NCBI GenBank assembly: GCA_026386955.1
Contig: JAPLMQ010000302.1
Span: forward strand, 62,001 to 126,000
DNA from: Planctomycetota bacterium
GTDB taxonomy: Bacteria > Planctomycetota > Phycisphaerae > Phycisphaerales > Phycisphaeraceae
Length of the DNA stretch: 64,000 nucleotides
Reading direction: 5' to 3'
This document shows positions 1 to 8,309 of this stretch, in pieces. Below the pieces are notes generated by a model that was not told the DNA's origin, did not search any database, and worked only from the letters and a program-made list of their open reading frames with translations. The translations under genes and the position numbers were made by a program. The stretch's first letter is position 1. Each line of letters opens with the position of its first letter.

Positions 1-1700
1 ACCCCGCCCCAACGGACGACCGCTTCGTCGACGTCAAGGAACGCATCGTCAGCCTCAACCCCGGCTGCATCCCCGACCTCGACGGCAAGGGGCTCACCCT
101 CACGCTGCCCGTCACCGAGATCGCCAGCGGCGTGAAGTGGCGGCTGGTCTGGGGCGCCTACTGCGGCGACCCGATCCTGACCTTCGGCACCGACGAAAAG
201 GCCCCCACCGCCCGCTTCCGCTACCTCCGCCACTGGGACAGCCTGGCCGCCGTCATGGACGAGGCCGTCTCCTCGCGCGACGACCGCCTGACCCAGTCCC
301 GCCGGTTCGAGCGGGCCGTCGACCAGACCCCGCTGCGCATGGCCCAACGCCACCTGGTCAACCAGAGCTTCCAGGCCTTCCTCTCCAACACCTTCTGGTG
401 CGACCGCGACGACGTCATGGGCTGCCCCAACGCCGGGGGCGAGTGGTTCAGCGTCTGGGAGGGCAACTGCTTCTTCCACTCCACCGTCGACGTCGAATAC
501 AACGTCGCGCTGGTCTACCTCACACTCTGGCCCCGGCTGCTGGCGCTCCAGCTCCGCCAGTGGGCGGTCTACACCAAGCCCCACCAGCCCTCGGGCGGCG
601 CGTTCCTCAGCCACGACGTCGGCCACGGCGTCTCCATCCTCGGGCAGCGATACCCGCACGACATGCCCGTCGAGGAGAGCTGCAATTATCTCCTGCTGCT
701 CCAATGCCACGCCCACTGGACGGGCGACCTCTCCATCGCCAAGACCCAGGCGGAGATCGTGCAGAAGCTGGCCGAGTACCTCATCTGGACCGACCGCGAC
801 CTCACCGGCTTCCCCTCGGAGGGCACGCCCAACACGCTCGACGACGCCGGGCCTGCCGCGCAGTTCGCGCTCAAGCAGACCTACCTGGGCGTGAAGCGCG
901 TCGCGGCGCTGCGGGCCGCGGGCGACCTGCTCGCCCGCGCGGGGCGGACCGAGTTCGCCGCGAAGTGCCAGAAGGTCGTCGAGCGCGACGTCCCGCTCAT
1001 CGAGTCGCAGGCCTGGCTGGGCGACCACTACGCCGTATGCGACCGCTCGGGCGAGGGCGTCATCAACGCCTGGACCGGCGAGCCGCTGCCCTACGACGAA
1101 GTCCCCGGGTGGAGCGCCTACTCCATCAGCACCGCCAACGGCCTGCTCCTCCCGCTCCTCTGCGGCCAAGGCGAGCTGCTCGACCGCCAACACCTCTTCA
1201 CCGACATCCAAAACGCGCTCCGCGAGTCGCTCAGCCCCTACGGCTGCGGGCACACCTCCGACGACAAGGAAAACGTCTGGATCAGCCAGAACCTCTGGCG
1301 CGACCACGTCGCCCGCTACCTCGGCGGGCGCGCCCCCGACTGGGCCCAGGCCTACTGGGACATGCAGACGATGAGCAACACCCAGAACCAGAGCCTGGGC
1401 TTCATCGACACCTACGTCACCAACAACCTCTGCTTCTACCCCCGCGGCGTGGTCAGCATCGGCTACCTGCTCGCCTACCCCCGCCTGGTCATCGACCGCC
1501 TCGCCACGGGCAAGGCCCGCTTCAGCGTCGACCCCGACCGCACCCACGCCCAGCGCTGGCCGCTCTTCCCGCTCGCCGACTGGCGCGCGGGGCGCATCCC
1601 CGTCTGCGTGGTCGACGCCAACGGGCACGTGAGCATCGAGGGCGAGTCGGACCCGATCTTCATCCACGACGAGCAGGCGCCGGTGAACGCGATCGACTGA
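1..1700 (+). CDS. Six-hairpin glycosidase-like protein (5' end outside window)
   Basis: The reading frame is open from base 3, so the true start lies left of the window; about 565 residues are visible. The protein is rich in Trp, Tyr and His and alternates helices as in (alpha/alpha)6 barrels. Visible motifs include WFSVWEGNCFFHSTVDVEYN, then HDVGHG and MPVEESCNYLLLL, which recall the HDLG and MPVEE-GNMLIL motifs of the glutaminase A / DUF4965 group of six-hairpin enzymes. Clan GH-O glycosidases (GH52, GH116) share the fold but I do not see their N-E-G-E-Y or E-Y-x-M-Y-N-T signatures. No signal peptide can be judged because the N-terminus is missing. Fold assignment is fairly secure; substrate and reaction are unknown. 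Confidence 0.6.
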   Translation, partial: PAPTDDRFVDVKERIVSLNPGCIPDLDGKGLTLTLPVTEIASGVKWRLVWGAYCGDPILTFGTDEKAPTARFRYLRHWDSLAAVMDEAVSSRDDRLTQSRRFERAVDQTPLRMAQRHLVNQSFQAFLSNTFWCDRDDVMGCPNAGGEWFSVWEGNCFFHSTVDVEYNVALVYLTLWPRLLALQLRQWAVYTKPHQPSGGAFLSHDVGHGVSILGQRYPHDMPVEESCNYLLLLQCHAHWTGDLSIAKTQAEIVQKLAEYLIWTDRDLTGFPSEGTPNTLDDAGPAAQFALKQTYLGVKRVAALRAAGDLLARAGRTEFAAKCQKVVERDVPLIESQAWLGDHYAVCDRSGEGVINAWTGEPLPYDEVPGWSAYSISTANGLLLPLLCGQGELLDRQHLFTDIQNALRESLSPYGCGHTSDDKENVWISQNLWRDHVARYLGGRAPDWAQAYWDMQTMSNTQNQSLGFIDTYVTNNLCFYPRGVVSIGYLLAYPRLVIDRLATGKARFSVDPDRTHAQRWPLFPLADWRAGRIPVCVVDANGHVSIEGESDPIFIHDEQAPVNAID

Positions 1701-1782
1701 GCCCGGCAACGCTGCCCTGTTGTTGACGCCCATCCCATCCACGCCGGCTCCGCCCCAGAGTCAAGCCCGGGAACCTTGCGGC

Positions 1783-2589
1783 ATGAGCACGCTCGAATTG
1801 CTGTTGGATCGCGTGCGTGCCCAACCGGAATGGATGGGTCGCAAGAGCGTCGATCTCATCCTACCTTTCGTCCTTGGTTACATCGAGGGTCGGCACCGCT
1901 GCGGTGCGCCACCCCTGACCGCCGAGCTGAGCTTGGGGGTCGGCAATTTCCAGGAGTGGGTCGAGAGCCGGTTCGGTTGGACTTCGGAACGCGGTTGCAG
2001 GCAGAGCGTGATCGGCTTCGCGCGCCTCTTGGCGGGCGACGAGCAGCAGGCGTTCGATCTCTATTTTTCATTCCGAGACGAGGCCCGCGGGCAAATCCGT
2101 GGCACTCCCGACAGCAAAGGCCTCTCTCCCGAAGAACCCCGCCGCGAACTGCTCGAGTTCATCATGATGCCGCCGTTTCGCGAGCGCCCCGCGTTGTATT
2201 TCGGCCGCCCGTCTGTCGACGCTCTCGGGGCGTTCTGCAACGGTTACGACGCCGCCGAGAAGGACCTGCGGGTCGACAACCCGGCTACGCGTTCGTTTCT
2301 TGACGGGTTTCAGCGGTGGGCGGAGGCGCGGTTCCCCTTCCCGTGCAATCGACCGTGGAATGACCTGGTTCTCTTCCTGGCGCTGGGATACGACGACCGC
2401 GCCTGGGAGCACTTCTACTCGTGGCTCGACGAGTTCCTCGAAGGGCGCGACCCCCGATCGCTTTCGCGCGACGCCGAAGCGGTCCTCGCCAACATCACCA
2501 AGGTCATGATGCGGAGCAGGCCCGACGCCGACCCCGACGAGATCGCCGCCGCCATGCGGAAAGAAATCGGGAAAGTCGTCCCGCCTTGA
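1783..2589 (+). CDS. Unknown protein with two copies of a roughly 85-residue module
   Basis: 268 residues from the ATG at 1783; the frame extends further upstream, but that part is proline-rich and not conserved-looking. Family not recognised. The sequence contains an internal duplication. Module 1 (about residues 20-105) and module 2 (about 150-235) share the order R-K/P-S-V-D-hh, F-h-x-G-Y, F-Q-E/R-W-V/A-E-x-R-F, a conserved Trp or Cys, and a final D/E-x-x-A-F/W-x-x-F/Y-x-F/W-x-D-E. The tail is charged. No signal peptide or membrane segment is seen. GC is a little lower than in neighbours. The W/F-rich pattern is reminiscent of small immunity-type proteins, but that is only an impression. 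It is followed convergently by pyrE. Confidence 0.6.
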   Translation: MSTLELLLDRVRAQPEWMGRKSVDLILPFVLGYIEGRHRCGAPPLTAELSLGVGNFQEWVESRFGWTSERGCRQSVIGFARLLAGDEQQAFDLYFSFRDEARGQIRGTPDSKGLSPEEPRRELLEFIMMPPFRERPALYFGRPSVDALGAFCNGYDAAEKDLRVDNPATRSFLDGFQRWAEARFPFPCNRPWNDLVLFLALGYDDRAWEHFYSWLDEFLEGRDPRSLSRDAEAVLANITKVMMRSRPDADPDEIAAAMRKEIGKVVPP

Positions 2590-2621
2590 GGGCGGATCGA
2601 GGAGTCAATGCCGGCAACGCG

Positions 2622-3158
2622 TCAGTCATTGATCCCCAAATCCGTCTTCGTGAAGAGCGCCGAGAAGGCGTAGCCCGCCTTCTCGATGTTCTCCCGCGCG
2701 CCCTCCTGACGGTCGATCACCGCCACGATGCGGACCACCACCGCGCCGGTGTCGCGGATCACGTTGGCCGCCTCGAGCACCTGTCCGCCGGTGGTTGCGA
2801 TGTCCTCGACGATCAGCACGCGGTCGCCCTTGTTCAGCTTCCCCTCGAGCTGCTTGGCGGTGCCGTAGTCCTTCTTCTGGTTGCGGATCAAGACCGTCGG
2901 CAGCCCCGTCGCCAGCGACGCGGCCGTGACGAGCGGAATGCCGCCCAGCTCGGCCCCGGCGAGGCGGTCGACCTTGCCGTCGGCCCCGCCCTTGGCGAAG
3001 CGCCCGAAGCGCTCGCCCAGCGCGGCCAGGATGTCGGGCTGCGTCTCGAAGAGGTATTTGTCGAGGTAGTACTTGCTCTTGCGGCCGCTGCGGAGGGTGA
3101 ACTCGCCCCGCAGCAACGCCGCCTCGCACAGACGCCGGATCAGTTCTTGGTCGTTCAT
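2622..3158 (-). CDS. pyrE: Orotate phosphoribosyltransferase
   Basis: 178 residues. It converts orotate and PRPP to orotidine 5'-phosphate in cytoplasmic pyrimidine synthesis. The PRPP-binding loop VLIVEDIATTGGQVLEA is complete (about residues 116-132), and the N-terminal substrate segment GEFTLRSGRKSKYYLDK is typical of PyrE. The length is close to the bacterial norm. The start is the ATG at 3158: no Shine-Dalgarno sequence precedes it, but a TATACT hexamer lies 7 nt upstream, so the message is probably leaderless. It stands alone, divergent from the SDR/gmhA pair, with a 25-bp palindrome between them. Confidence 0.95.
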   Translation of the reverse strand: MNDQELIRRLCEAALLRGEFTLRSGRKSKYYLDKYLFETQPDILAALGERFGRFAKGGADGKVDRLAGAELGGIPLVTAASLATGLPTVLIRNQKKDYGTAKQLEGKLNKGDRVLIVEDIATTGGQVLEAANVIRDTGAVVVRIVAVIDRQEGARENIEKAGYAFSALFTKTDLGIND

Positions 3159-3193
3159 GGCAGAGAGTATAAGCAGAACGCAACGCACTCCAA
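3159..3193 (-). promoter_or_regulatory. Predicted leaderless promoter of pyrE
   Basis: On the minus strand a TATACT box (3166-3171) lies exactly 7 nt before the ATG, with TTGGAG (3188-3193) 16 bp further upstream as a possible -35. Transcription from this -10 would begin at or next to the ATG. There is no Shine-Dalgarno sequence. Confidence 0.5.
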
Positions 3194-3228
3194 GCCCGCC
3201 GGTCCGCACTCGGCTCGGCGGCTCGTTT

Positions 3229-3253
3229 GCCCCTCTCCCGGAGGGAGAGGGGC
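3229..3253. repeat. 25-bp palindrome, solo arm of repeat family F
   Basis: Perfect 11-bp arms (GCCCCTCTCCC / GGGAGAGGGGC) around GGA, between the divergent pyrE and SDR genes. The same hairpin type forms both ends of the larger element at 7186-7364. Confidence 0.75.
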
Positions 3254-3353
3254 AGAGTGGCGTCGCGCCCAAGATTTCAACCGAGCAAAGCGCATCCTCC
3301 GCCCGCCCCGCTTCGCGCTGGACACTCCGCGCCCTCTCCCCGACACTCATGCG

Positions 3354-4178
3354 ATGCCCCGCAACCTCACAGGCCAGGTCATCGCCATCACCGGCGCCAG
3401 CTCGGGCATCGGGGCCGCGACCGCGTTGGAGTGCGCCCGCGCGGGGATGGACGTCGCCCTCGCCGCACGACGGGTCGACAAGCTCGAGAAGGTCGCCGCG
3501 GAGATCCGCGCCATGGGCCGGCGGGCGATCTGCGTCGCCTGCGACGTCACCCGCGACGACGACGTGCAGCGCTTCGTCGACGCGACGGTGGCCCAGCTCG
3601 GCCGGCTCGACGCCGCCTTCGCCAACGCCGGCTACGGCATCAACCGCCCGGTGATGGAGACGACCGACGCCCACTTCCGCGCCATCTTCGAGACCAATGT
3701 GTACGGCACGCTGCGCGTCATCCGCGCGGCCGTGCCCGTCATGCGCAAGGCCGGGCGCGGCCACCTGCTCATCTGCTCCAGCGCCGCCAGCGAGATCGCC
3801 CCGCCCGGCTACGGAGCCTACGCCGCGACCAAGGCGTCGCAGGACTGCATCGGCCAGGCCCTCCGCGCCGAGCTGCGCGACGAGAACATCTTCGTCACCA
3901 CCGTCCACCCCATCGGCACCACCACCGAGTTCCTCGACCGCGTGGCCGACGACCTGGGCAGGCCGATCGCGGGCAACACGCCCGGGGCCTTCACGCAGAC
4001 GGTCGAGACCGTCGCCCGCGCGATCGTCCGCTCGATGAGGCAGGACCGCCCCAAGCCCGAGGTCTGGCCCCAGCCGGCGGCCCGCTTCGTGCTGGGCCTC
4101 GCCACCGCCTTCCCCGGGCTGACGGCCCGCGGGCTCCTGCGCAGCTTCCGGGCCCGGCCGAAGGAGACCACGTCATGA
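3354..4178 (+). CDS. Short-chain dehydrogenase/reductase
   Basis: 274 residues, NAD(P)(H)-dependent oxidoreductase of the classical SDR family. The cofactor motif ITGASSGIG is at residues 11-19, NAG at about 88-90, the catalytic Ser in CSSAAS, and the Y-x-x-x-K pair in YAATK. The Ala-Arg-Arg after strand beta-2 suggests NADPH preference. The last 60 residues, with PEVWPQPAARFVLGLATAFP, resemble SDRs that act on lipid or sterol-like substrates, but the substrate is unknown. The start is the ATG at 3354; there is no obvious Shine-Dalgarno sequence. Its stop overlaps the gmhA start as ATGA, so the two are translationally coupled. Confidence 0.9.
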   Translation: MPRNLTGQVIAITGASSGIGAATALECARAGMDVALAARRVDKLEKVAAEIRAMGRRAICVACDVTRDDDVQRFVDATVAQLGRLDAAFANAGYGINRPVMETTDAHFRAIFETNVYGTLRVIRAAVPVMRKAGRGHLLICSSAASEIAPPGYGAYAATKASQDCIGQALRAELRDENIFVTTVHPIGTTTEFLDRVADDLGRPIAGNTPGAFTQTVETVARAIVRSMRQDRPKPEVWPQPAARFVLGLATAFPGLTARGLLRSFRARPKETTS

Positions 4179-4786
4179 GCAGCAAACCACCGCAGTCCGG
4201 ATCGACGGGCGATTCCCCGAAGGAGACCGCGCGGCTGCTGGCCGCGAACATCGCGCAGGCCCGCGCGACGTTCGACGCGCTGGCGCAGCTCGCCGCCCCC
4301 GTCGCCATGGCCGTGGAGACGCTGCACGCCTGCCTCGCCTCGGGCGGGAAGATCCTCGCCTGCGGCAACGGCGGCAGCGCCTGCGACAGCGCCCACTTCG
4401 TCGCCGAGATCGTCGGGCGCTACGTCCGCGAGCGCCGCGGCTATCCCGCGATCGACCTCACCGCCGACCACGGCCTGATCACCGCGCTCATCAACGATTA
4501 CCCGCCCCAGCGACTCTTCGCGCGGCAAATCGAGGCCCTGGGCAAGCCAGGCGACGCGCTGGTGGTCTTCACCTCCTCCGGAAACTCGCCCAACATCGTC
4601 GAGGCCCTCGCGGCCGCCCGCGCGGGCGGCCTGCGCACCATTGCCTTCCACGGCCGCGACGGCGGCGCCTGCAGGGGCGGCGCGGAGATTGAATTGATCG
4701 TCCCCGGGCAGGTCACCGCGCGCATCCAGGAAGGGCACCAACTCCTGCTGCACACGGTCTGCGAAGCGCTCGACGCGCGGTTGTGA
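4175..4786 (+). CDS. gmhA: Phosphoheptose isomerase-type SIS protein
   Basis: 203 residues, SIS fold. The family converts sedoheptulose 7-phosphate to D-glycero-D-manno-heptose 7-phosphate, the first step towards ADP-heptose for LPS. Visible motifs: CGNGGSACDSAHFVAEI with RY following, D-x-T-A-D near residue 95, INDYPP, and SSGNSPNIVEAL for phosphate binding. The C-terminal IQEGHQLLLHTVCE helix is typical of GmhA and supplies metal/catalytic residues. It starts by ATGA overlap with the SDR gene. hldE, the later bifunctional step, is 7 kb away on the other strand, which supports a heptose role. DiaA-like SIS proteins are the main alternative, but the heptose context favours GmhA. Confidence 0.88.
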   Translation: MSSKPPQSGSTGDSPKETARLLAANIAQARATFDALAQLAAPVAMAVETLHACLASGGKILACGNGGSACDSAHFVAEIVGRYVRERRGYPAIDLTADHGLITALINDYPPQRLFARQIEALGKPGDALVVFTSSGNSPNIVEALAAARAGGLRTIAFHGRDGGACRGGAEIELIVPGQVTARIQEGHQLLLHTVCEALDARL

Positions 4787-4824
4787 AGCGAACGTCTGCA
4801 CGCTCGCTGCCCGCAGCGTCGTCG

Positions 4825-5051
4825 TCTGATCAGAGACGGACACTGTGTGTCCGAAGACCGGGCCAGGCGGTACTCCGCCCGCGCGACGTGCCTCACACGC
4901 AGAGGCGCCACAATCTACGTCGATGCCCCATCGACAGCCTCTGCCGATGGCGTCACCCGCTTCCCGAAACCCACAAGCCCCCGACGAGTCGTGCGAGCGG
5001 AGTACCGCTTTCGCCCGAAAATCGGGGACACAGTCCCCGTCTCTGATCAGA
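4825..5051. repeat. Long inverted-repeat element, family A copy 1
   Basis: About 227 bp filling the space between the convergent gmhA and MFS genes. Both ends carry TCTGATCAGA. The left arm (about 4825-4885) and right arm (about 4993-5051) are imperfect reverse complements, with shared blocks GAC-GACTGTGT-TCC and GCGGTACTCCGC. The centre is unique. A second copy lies at 18886-19190. No open frame of its own is credible, and no target-site duplication was seen. Confidence 0.85.
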
Positions 5052-5079
5052 TTGAAAATCCTCGCGGCCCGGACTCCCC

Positions 5080-6477
5080 CTACCCCTCCGCATGCCGATG
5101 CGCGTCGTGCAATGAGCCGAGCCTGCGAATCTCAGGCCAGATCGCCGCGACCACCAGCACCACCGCGACCGTCCCGATCCCGCCGCCCACCACGCTCCAG
5201 ACCGGGCCGAAGCTCGCCGCGGTCAGGCCCGACTCCAGCGCGCCCAGCTCGTTCGACGACCCGATGAAGACGCTGTTGACCGCCGAGACGCGCCCGCGCA
5301 TCGCGTCGGGCGTGAGCACCTGCACCAGCGTGTGGCGGACCACCACGCTGATGTTGTCGAACGCGCCGGTGAGCGCCAGCGCGACCAGCGAGATCCAGAA
5401 ATTCGTCGAGAGCCCGAAGACGATCGTCGCCACGCCGAAGCCCGCGACGGCCCAGAGCAGGGCCGACCCGGCATGCCGCAGCGGCGGGCGGTGGGCCAGC
5501 ACCATCGCCATCACGACCGCGCCGACCGACGGGGCCGCGCGGAGGATGCCCAGCCCCATCGCGCCCACGTGCAGGATGTCTTTCGCGAAGACCGGCAGGA
5601 GCGCCACCGCGCCGCCGAGCAGGACCGCGAAGAGGTCGAGCGTGATCGTCGCGAGGATGATCTTGCGCGAAAAGACGAAGTGGACGCCCGCGCCGAGCGT
5701 CTTGAGCGAGATCGGCTCGCCGCTGCGCTTCGCCGGGGCGTAGGCCACGCCCGCGAGCGAGAAGAGCAGCACCATCGCGAAGAGCGCATCGAGCCCGTAG
5801 ACCACCGACAGCGCGTAGGGCTTGCCCTCGAGCAGCCAGAGGAGCAGGCCGCCCAGCGCGGGGCCTACCGTCGATGAGAGCTGGTAGACGCTCGACTGCC
5901 ACGTCACCGCGTTGCTGAAATGCTCGATCGGGATGATCTCGGGCAGGAGCGACTGGCGGGCGGGCGTGCTGAAGGTCTGGGCCGTCGCCGCGAGCAGGAG
6001 CAGGAGGAAGAGGAGCGGGACGATCGGCGCGTCGAAGTGGCTGTCGCGCTCGCCGAGGGTTCGGGCGATGCTCTCGAGGCCGGCGTTGGCCGACTGCAGC
6101 AGGCCGTGGTCGGGCAAGGCCAAACCTTGATAGGAGATCACCGCCAGGATCATGGAGATCAGCGAGATCGCGCCGACCATCGCGAGCACGATGCGCTTGC
6201 GGTTGAACTGGTCGGCCAGTTGCCCCGCGGGGATCGCCAGGAAGATCAGCGGCAGCGCCTGAGCGAGCCCCGCCAATCCCAGCGCGGTCTTCGAGTTGGT
6301 GAGGAGATAGACCTGCCAGCTCACCGCGACGGCGGTCATCTGCTGCCCGAGCGTCCAGAAGAGCGAGCCCACGGCCCAGCGGCGGTAGACGTCGATGCGC
6401 AGGGCGGCGTAGGGATCGTGCGCGGAGGGGCCGCCGGGCGATTTTCCGGATGGCGTTGTCGGCGGGCTGGAACTCAT
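5080..6477 (-). CDS. MFS transporter, MFS_3 / EntS-like exporter
   Basis: 465 residues with about 10-12 membrane helices. The N-terminal Pro/Ser-rich tail is followed by DVYRRWAVGSLFWTLGQQM, which matches the first helix of the MFS_3 group (enterobactin exporter EntS-like, drug/H+ antiporters). The loop 2-3 motif appears as GQLADQFNRKRIV. The frame stays open upstream to 6648, but that part runs through a degenerate repeat, so the ATG at 6477 is preferred. TACAAT on the minus strand at 6505-6510 would give a leader of about 20 nt. Substrate unknown; siderophore or drug efflux is the usual role. Confidence 0.88.
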   Translation of the reverse strand: MSSSPPTTPSGKSPGGPSAHDPYAALRIDVYRRWAVGSLFWTLGQQMTAVAVSWQVYLLTNSKTALGLAGLAQALPLIFLAIPAGQLADQFNRKRIVLAMVGAISLISMILAVISYQGLALPDHGLLQSANAGLESIARTLGERDSHFDAPIVPLLFLLLLLAATAQTFSTPARQSLLPEIIPIEHFSNAVTWQSSVYQLSSTVGPALGGLLLWLLEGKPYALSVVYGLDALFAMVLLFSLAGVAYAPAKRSGEPISLKTLGAGVHFVFSRKIILATITLDLFAVLLGGAVALLPVFAKDILHVGAMGLGILRAAPSVGAVVMAMVLAHRPPLRHAGSALLWAVAGFGVATIVFGLSTNFWISLVALALTGAFDNISVVVRHTLVQVLTPDAMRGRVSAVNSVFIGSSNELGALESGLTAASFGPVWSVVGGGIGTVAVVLVVAAIWPEIRRLGSLHDAHRHAEG

Positions 6478-6504
6478 GGGTGGGCCGAGGGCGGGAAACG
6501 CGGG

Positions 6505-6510
6505 ATTGTA
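6505..6510 (-). promoter_or_regulatory. Candidate -10 box of the MFS gene
   Basis: TACAAT on the minus strand, 27 nt before the chosen ATG. It supports placing the start at 6477 rather than at an upstream codon inside the neighbouring repeat remnant. Confidence 0.35.
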
Positions 6511-6550
6511 ACCGTCGGGCGGGGCGGCGTGCCCCGGCAAGACGCACCTC

Positions 6551-6605
6551 GTGCAGGGTGGCGCAGAGCGGTGCTCCGCGAAAACCCGCCGGCTCGGTGC
6601 ACGTC
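6551..6605. repeat. Degenerate half copy of repeat family B
   Basis: GTGCAGGGTGGCGCAGAGCG followed by a CTCCGCGAA-CCGCCGG block matches the left arm of family B (compare 18989 onward), with several substitutions. No matching right arm was found, so this looks like a decayed remnant. Confidence 0.55.
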
Positions 6606-6690
6606 CTCTCTTGAGGGCTGAAGGCTGGATAACTTCGCTGATGAACAAACGACGGGGCCGCTCTGGGTTGGTCGGGCCCTGCGCTCCGGC

Positions 6691-7155
6691 TCACAACGGC
6701 GGCGCGGCGATCATGCTGATGAACGCCAGCAGCGAGGCCACCGCCAGCCCCGCGGCCGTGTAGGCCAGCGCGAGGAACATCGCCCTGCCCACGCCCGGGC
6801 CCTGGCGCGAGCGGTCGCGCAGCACATTGGCGAAGACCACCGCGTGTCCCCCCAGCACGGCCCCGATCAGCAGCGCGTAGACGGAGATGTCGTTGGAGAC
6901 CACCAACACGGTCCGCCCGCGCCCGATCACCAGGAAGAAGCTGAAGAAGAAGATGAAGGTGATGACGTTGCCGATCGCGGAGGCCTTCACGGCCTCCCAA
7001 TAGCTGGGGCCCTCCCAGTTCATGAGCGCGGCGCAGGCGCGGATCACGATCGCCCCGAGCAGGCTCGCGAAGGGCACGCCCACGAGCAGGGCCCCGACGA
7101 CGATGTTGAGGGCCAGCAGGGGCGGGAGATAGAAGGGCATTTGGGAGTAGAGCAC
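6691..7155 (-). CDS. Small multi-pass membrane protein
   Basis: 154 residues with four predicted membrane segments (about 10-38, 58-80, 88-112, 128-152). Family not firmly recognised; the layout resembles Yip1-type bacterial membrane proteins. The GTG at 7155 is chosen because GGAG lies 6 nt upstream; the ATG at 7140 has no such site. It has no conserved catalytic residues I can identify. It sits between the MFS gene and the repeat F element, in the same orientation as both flanking genes. Confidence 0.6.
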   Translation of the reverse strand: MLYSQMPFYLPPLLALNIVVGALLVGVPFASLLGAIVIRACAALMNWEGPSYWEAVKASAIGNVITFIFFFSFFLVIGRGRTVLVVSNDISVYALLIGAVLGGHAVVFANVLRDRSRQGPGVGRAMFLALAYTAAGLAVASLLAFISMIAAPPL

Positions 7156-7185
7156 GGGGAGCTCCGCGCGGGCGAGGCTGTGTCT

Positions 7186-7364
7186 GCCCTTCTCCCTCCG
7201 GGAGAAGGTGGCACGGATGTACTCATCCGTGACGGATGAGGGCGTGGGGCAAAGGACGGGCGCAATGATACGCTTGCGTCTGCCGTGTTGGACGGGAGTC
7301 GCCGGTTGTCCACGCCCTCACCCGGCCGGAGTACCAGCCACCCTCTCCCGAAGGGAGAGGGGCT
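7186..7364. repeat. Inverted-repeat element, family F
   Basis: Each end is itself a hairpin: CTTCTCCCTCCGGGAGAAG on the left and CCCTCTCCCGAAGGGAGAGG on the right. Inside these, the left arm GGTGGC...GATGAGGGCGTGGGG is complementary to the right arm CCACGCCCTCA...AGCCACC. The unique centre is about 55 bp. It occupies most of the gap between two minus-strand genes. The solo hairpin at 3229 is the same type. Confidence 0.8.
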
Positions 7365-7392
7365 TGCGCGCCGCCGCATTTACCCGACATCC

Positions 7393-8124
7393 TCACTTCA
7401 TCAAGCCCTTGAGCGCCCCGCCCACGTCGCCGCCCGAGGCCTTCTTGGCGGCGAGCATCTTGTGGGCGTTGTCGACTTGGTCGGCGAGCGAGCTGGGGAG
7501 AGAGCCCTTGATCTCGTCGAGCTTCTTGAGCGTGGTGTCGGCGTCGTCGAGCTTGTTGTCCTTGATGTATTGGACGACCTGCTCGAGGAGCGACTTGGCC
7601 TTCTCGGAGAGGGTCGCCGTCTCCTTCGCCTTGGCCGCGGCGGCGGCGGCGTCGGCCTCGGCCTTGGCGGCGTCGGCGGTCTTGTCCGCGTTCATCTTCG
7701 CGTCGGCGGCGGTCTTGTCGGCGGCTGCCTTCGCATCGGCTGCGGTCTTCTCCGCGCCGGCCTTCTCGGCGTCGAGCTTCGCGGAGGCCTCCTTCGCGTC
7801 TGCGGTCAACTTCGCGTCGGCTGCTTTCTTGTCCGCGGTCGCCTTGTCTGCGGTGAGCTTCGCCTCGGCGTCGGCCTTCTCCATGGCCGCCTTGCGGTCG
7901 GCATCGGCCTTGGCGCCGGCTGCCTTCACGTCCGCGGCCGCCTTGTCCGCGGTGGCCTTGGCCTCCGCGGTCGCCTTCGAGGCGGCGGCCTTCGCGTCGG
8001 CGACGGCCCTCTCCGCCTCGCCCGTCATCGCCGCCTGCGGGGCGGTCCCGGGCTCCGAGCGCCCGCACGCGCCGATCGCCAGACCCAACAACGCCACGCC
8101 CAACACCGACATGCGAGTTTTCAT
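7393..8124 (-). CDS. Ala/Lys/Asp-rich coiled-coil lipoprotein
   Basis: 243 residues. A signal peptide ends in the lipobox LGLAIGAC, so Cys20 would be lipidated. Residues about 35-170 are almost entirely Ala, Lys, Asp and Glu in a loose 11-residue rhythm (A-D-K-A-A-A-D-x-K type), predicting one long amphipathic helix like LEA group 3 or apolipoprotein-like proteins. The C-terminal 70 residues (SLLEQVVQYIKDNKLDDAD and on) look like a short helical hairpin domain. The start is supported by AAGGA 9-10 nt upstream. It probably anchors to or spaces the outer membrane or protects against desiccation stress; both are inferences. Low complexity makes homology calls unsafe. Confidence 0.75.
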   Translation of the reverse strand: MKTRMSVLGVALLGLAIGACGRSEPGTAPQAAMTGEAERAVADAKAAASKATAEAKATADKAAADVKAAGAKADADRKAAMEKADAEAKLTADKATADKKAADAKLTADAKEASAKLDAEKAGAEKTAADAKAAADKTAADAKMNADKTADAAKAEADAAAAAAKAKETATLSEKAKSLLEQVVQYIKDNKLDDADTTLKKLDEIKGSLPSSLADQVDNAHKMLAAKKASGGDVGGALKGLMK

Positions 8125-8297
8125 GCAGGACTTCCTTTTGAGGTGAACCGCCCCAGAGACATGGGCGACCACGCCTGAGGCGTGATCGGCAGAGTGACCG
8201 CAACAAAGCTCTACGGTCTTAGCATAGGCGGGCAGTAAGGCAGAAAGCCATTGATTCAATTCGATGGGCGTTGAGTGCGCGGAGCAATGTTGCGGCG

Positions 8298-8309
8298 TAT
8301 TCTCTGGCG
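8298..8309 (+). promoter_or_regulatory. Predicted leaderless promoter box
   Basis: TATTCT (8298-8303) is separated from the ATG at 8310 by 6 nt. No Shine-Dalgarno sequence is present. Confidence 0.45.

Noticed and set aside
1-1700. GH116 or GH52 assignment for the first gene
   Set aside because: The fold class agrees, but the characteristic E-Y-x-M-x-N-T motif is absent, and the MPVEES-N-LLLL and HDVGH motifs fit the glutaminase A/DUF4965 group better.
137-1726. Long overlapping open frames in other phases (also at 3227-4786, 5132-7000, 9227-11743, 36414-38645, 54543-56426 and elsewhere)
   Set aside because: Their products are Arg/Pro/Gly/Ala-rich shadows of real genes, expected at this GC content. 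They have no family motifs and the opposite or alternate frame carries a clear protein.
4826-5743. Frame of about 300 codons across the family A element into the MFS gene
   Set aside because: It is the antisense of the MFS gene joined to repeat DNA, with no homology-like features.
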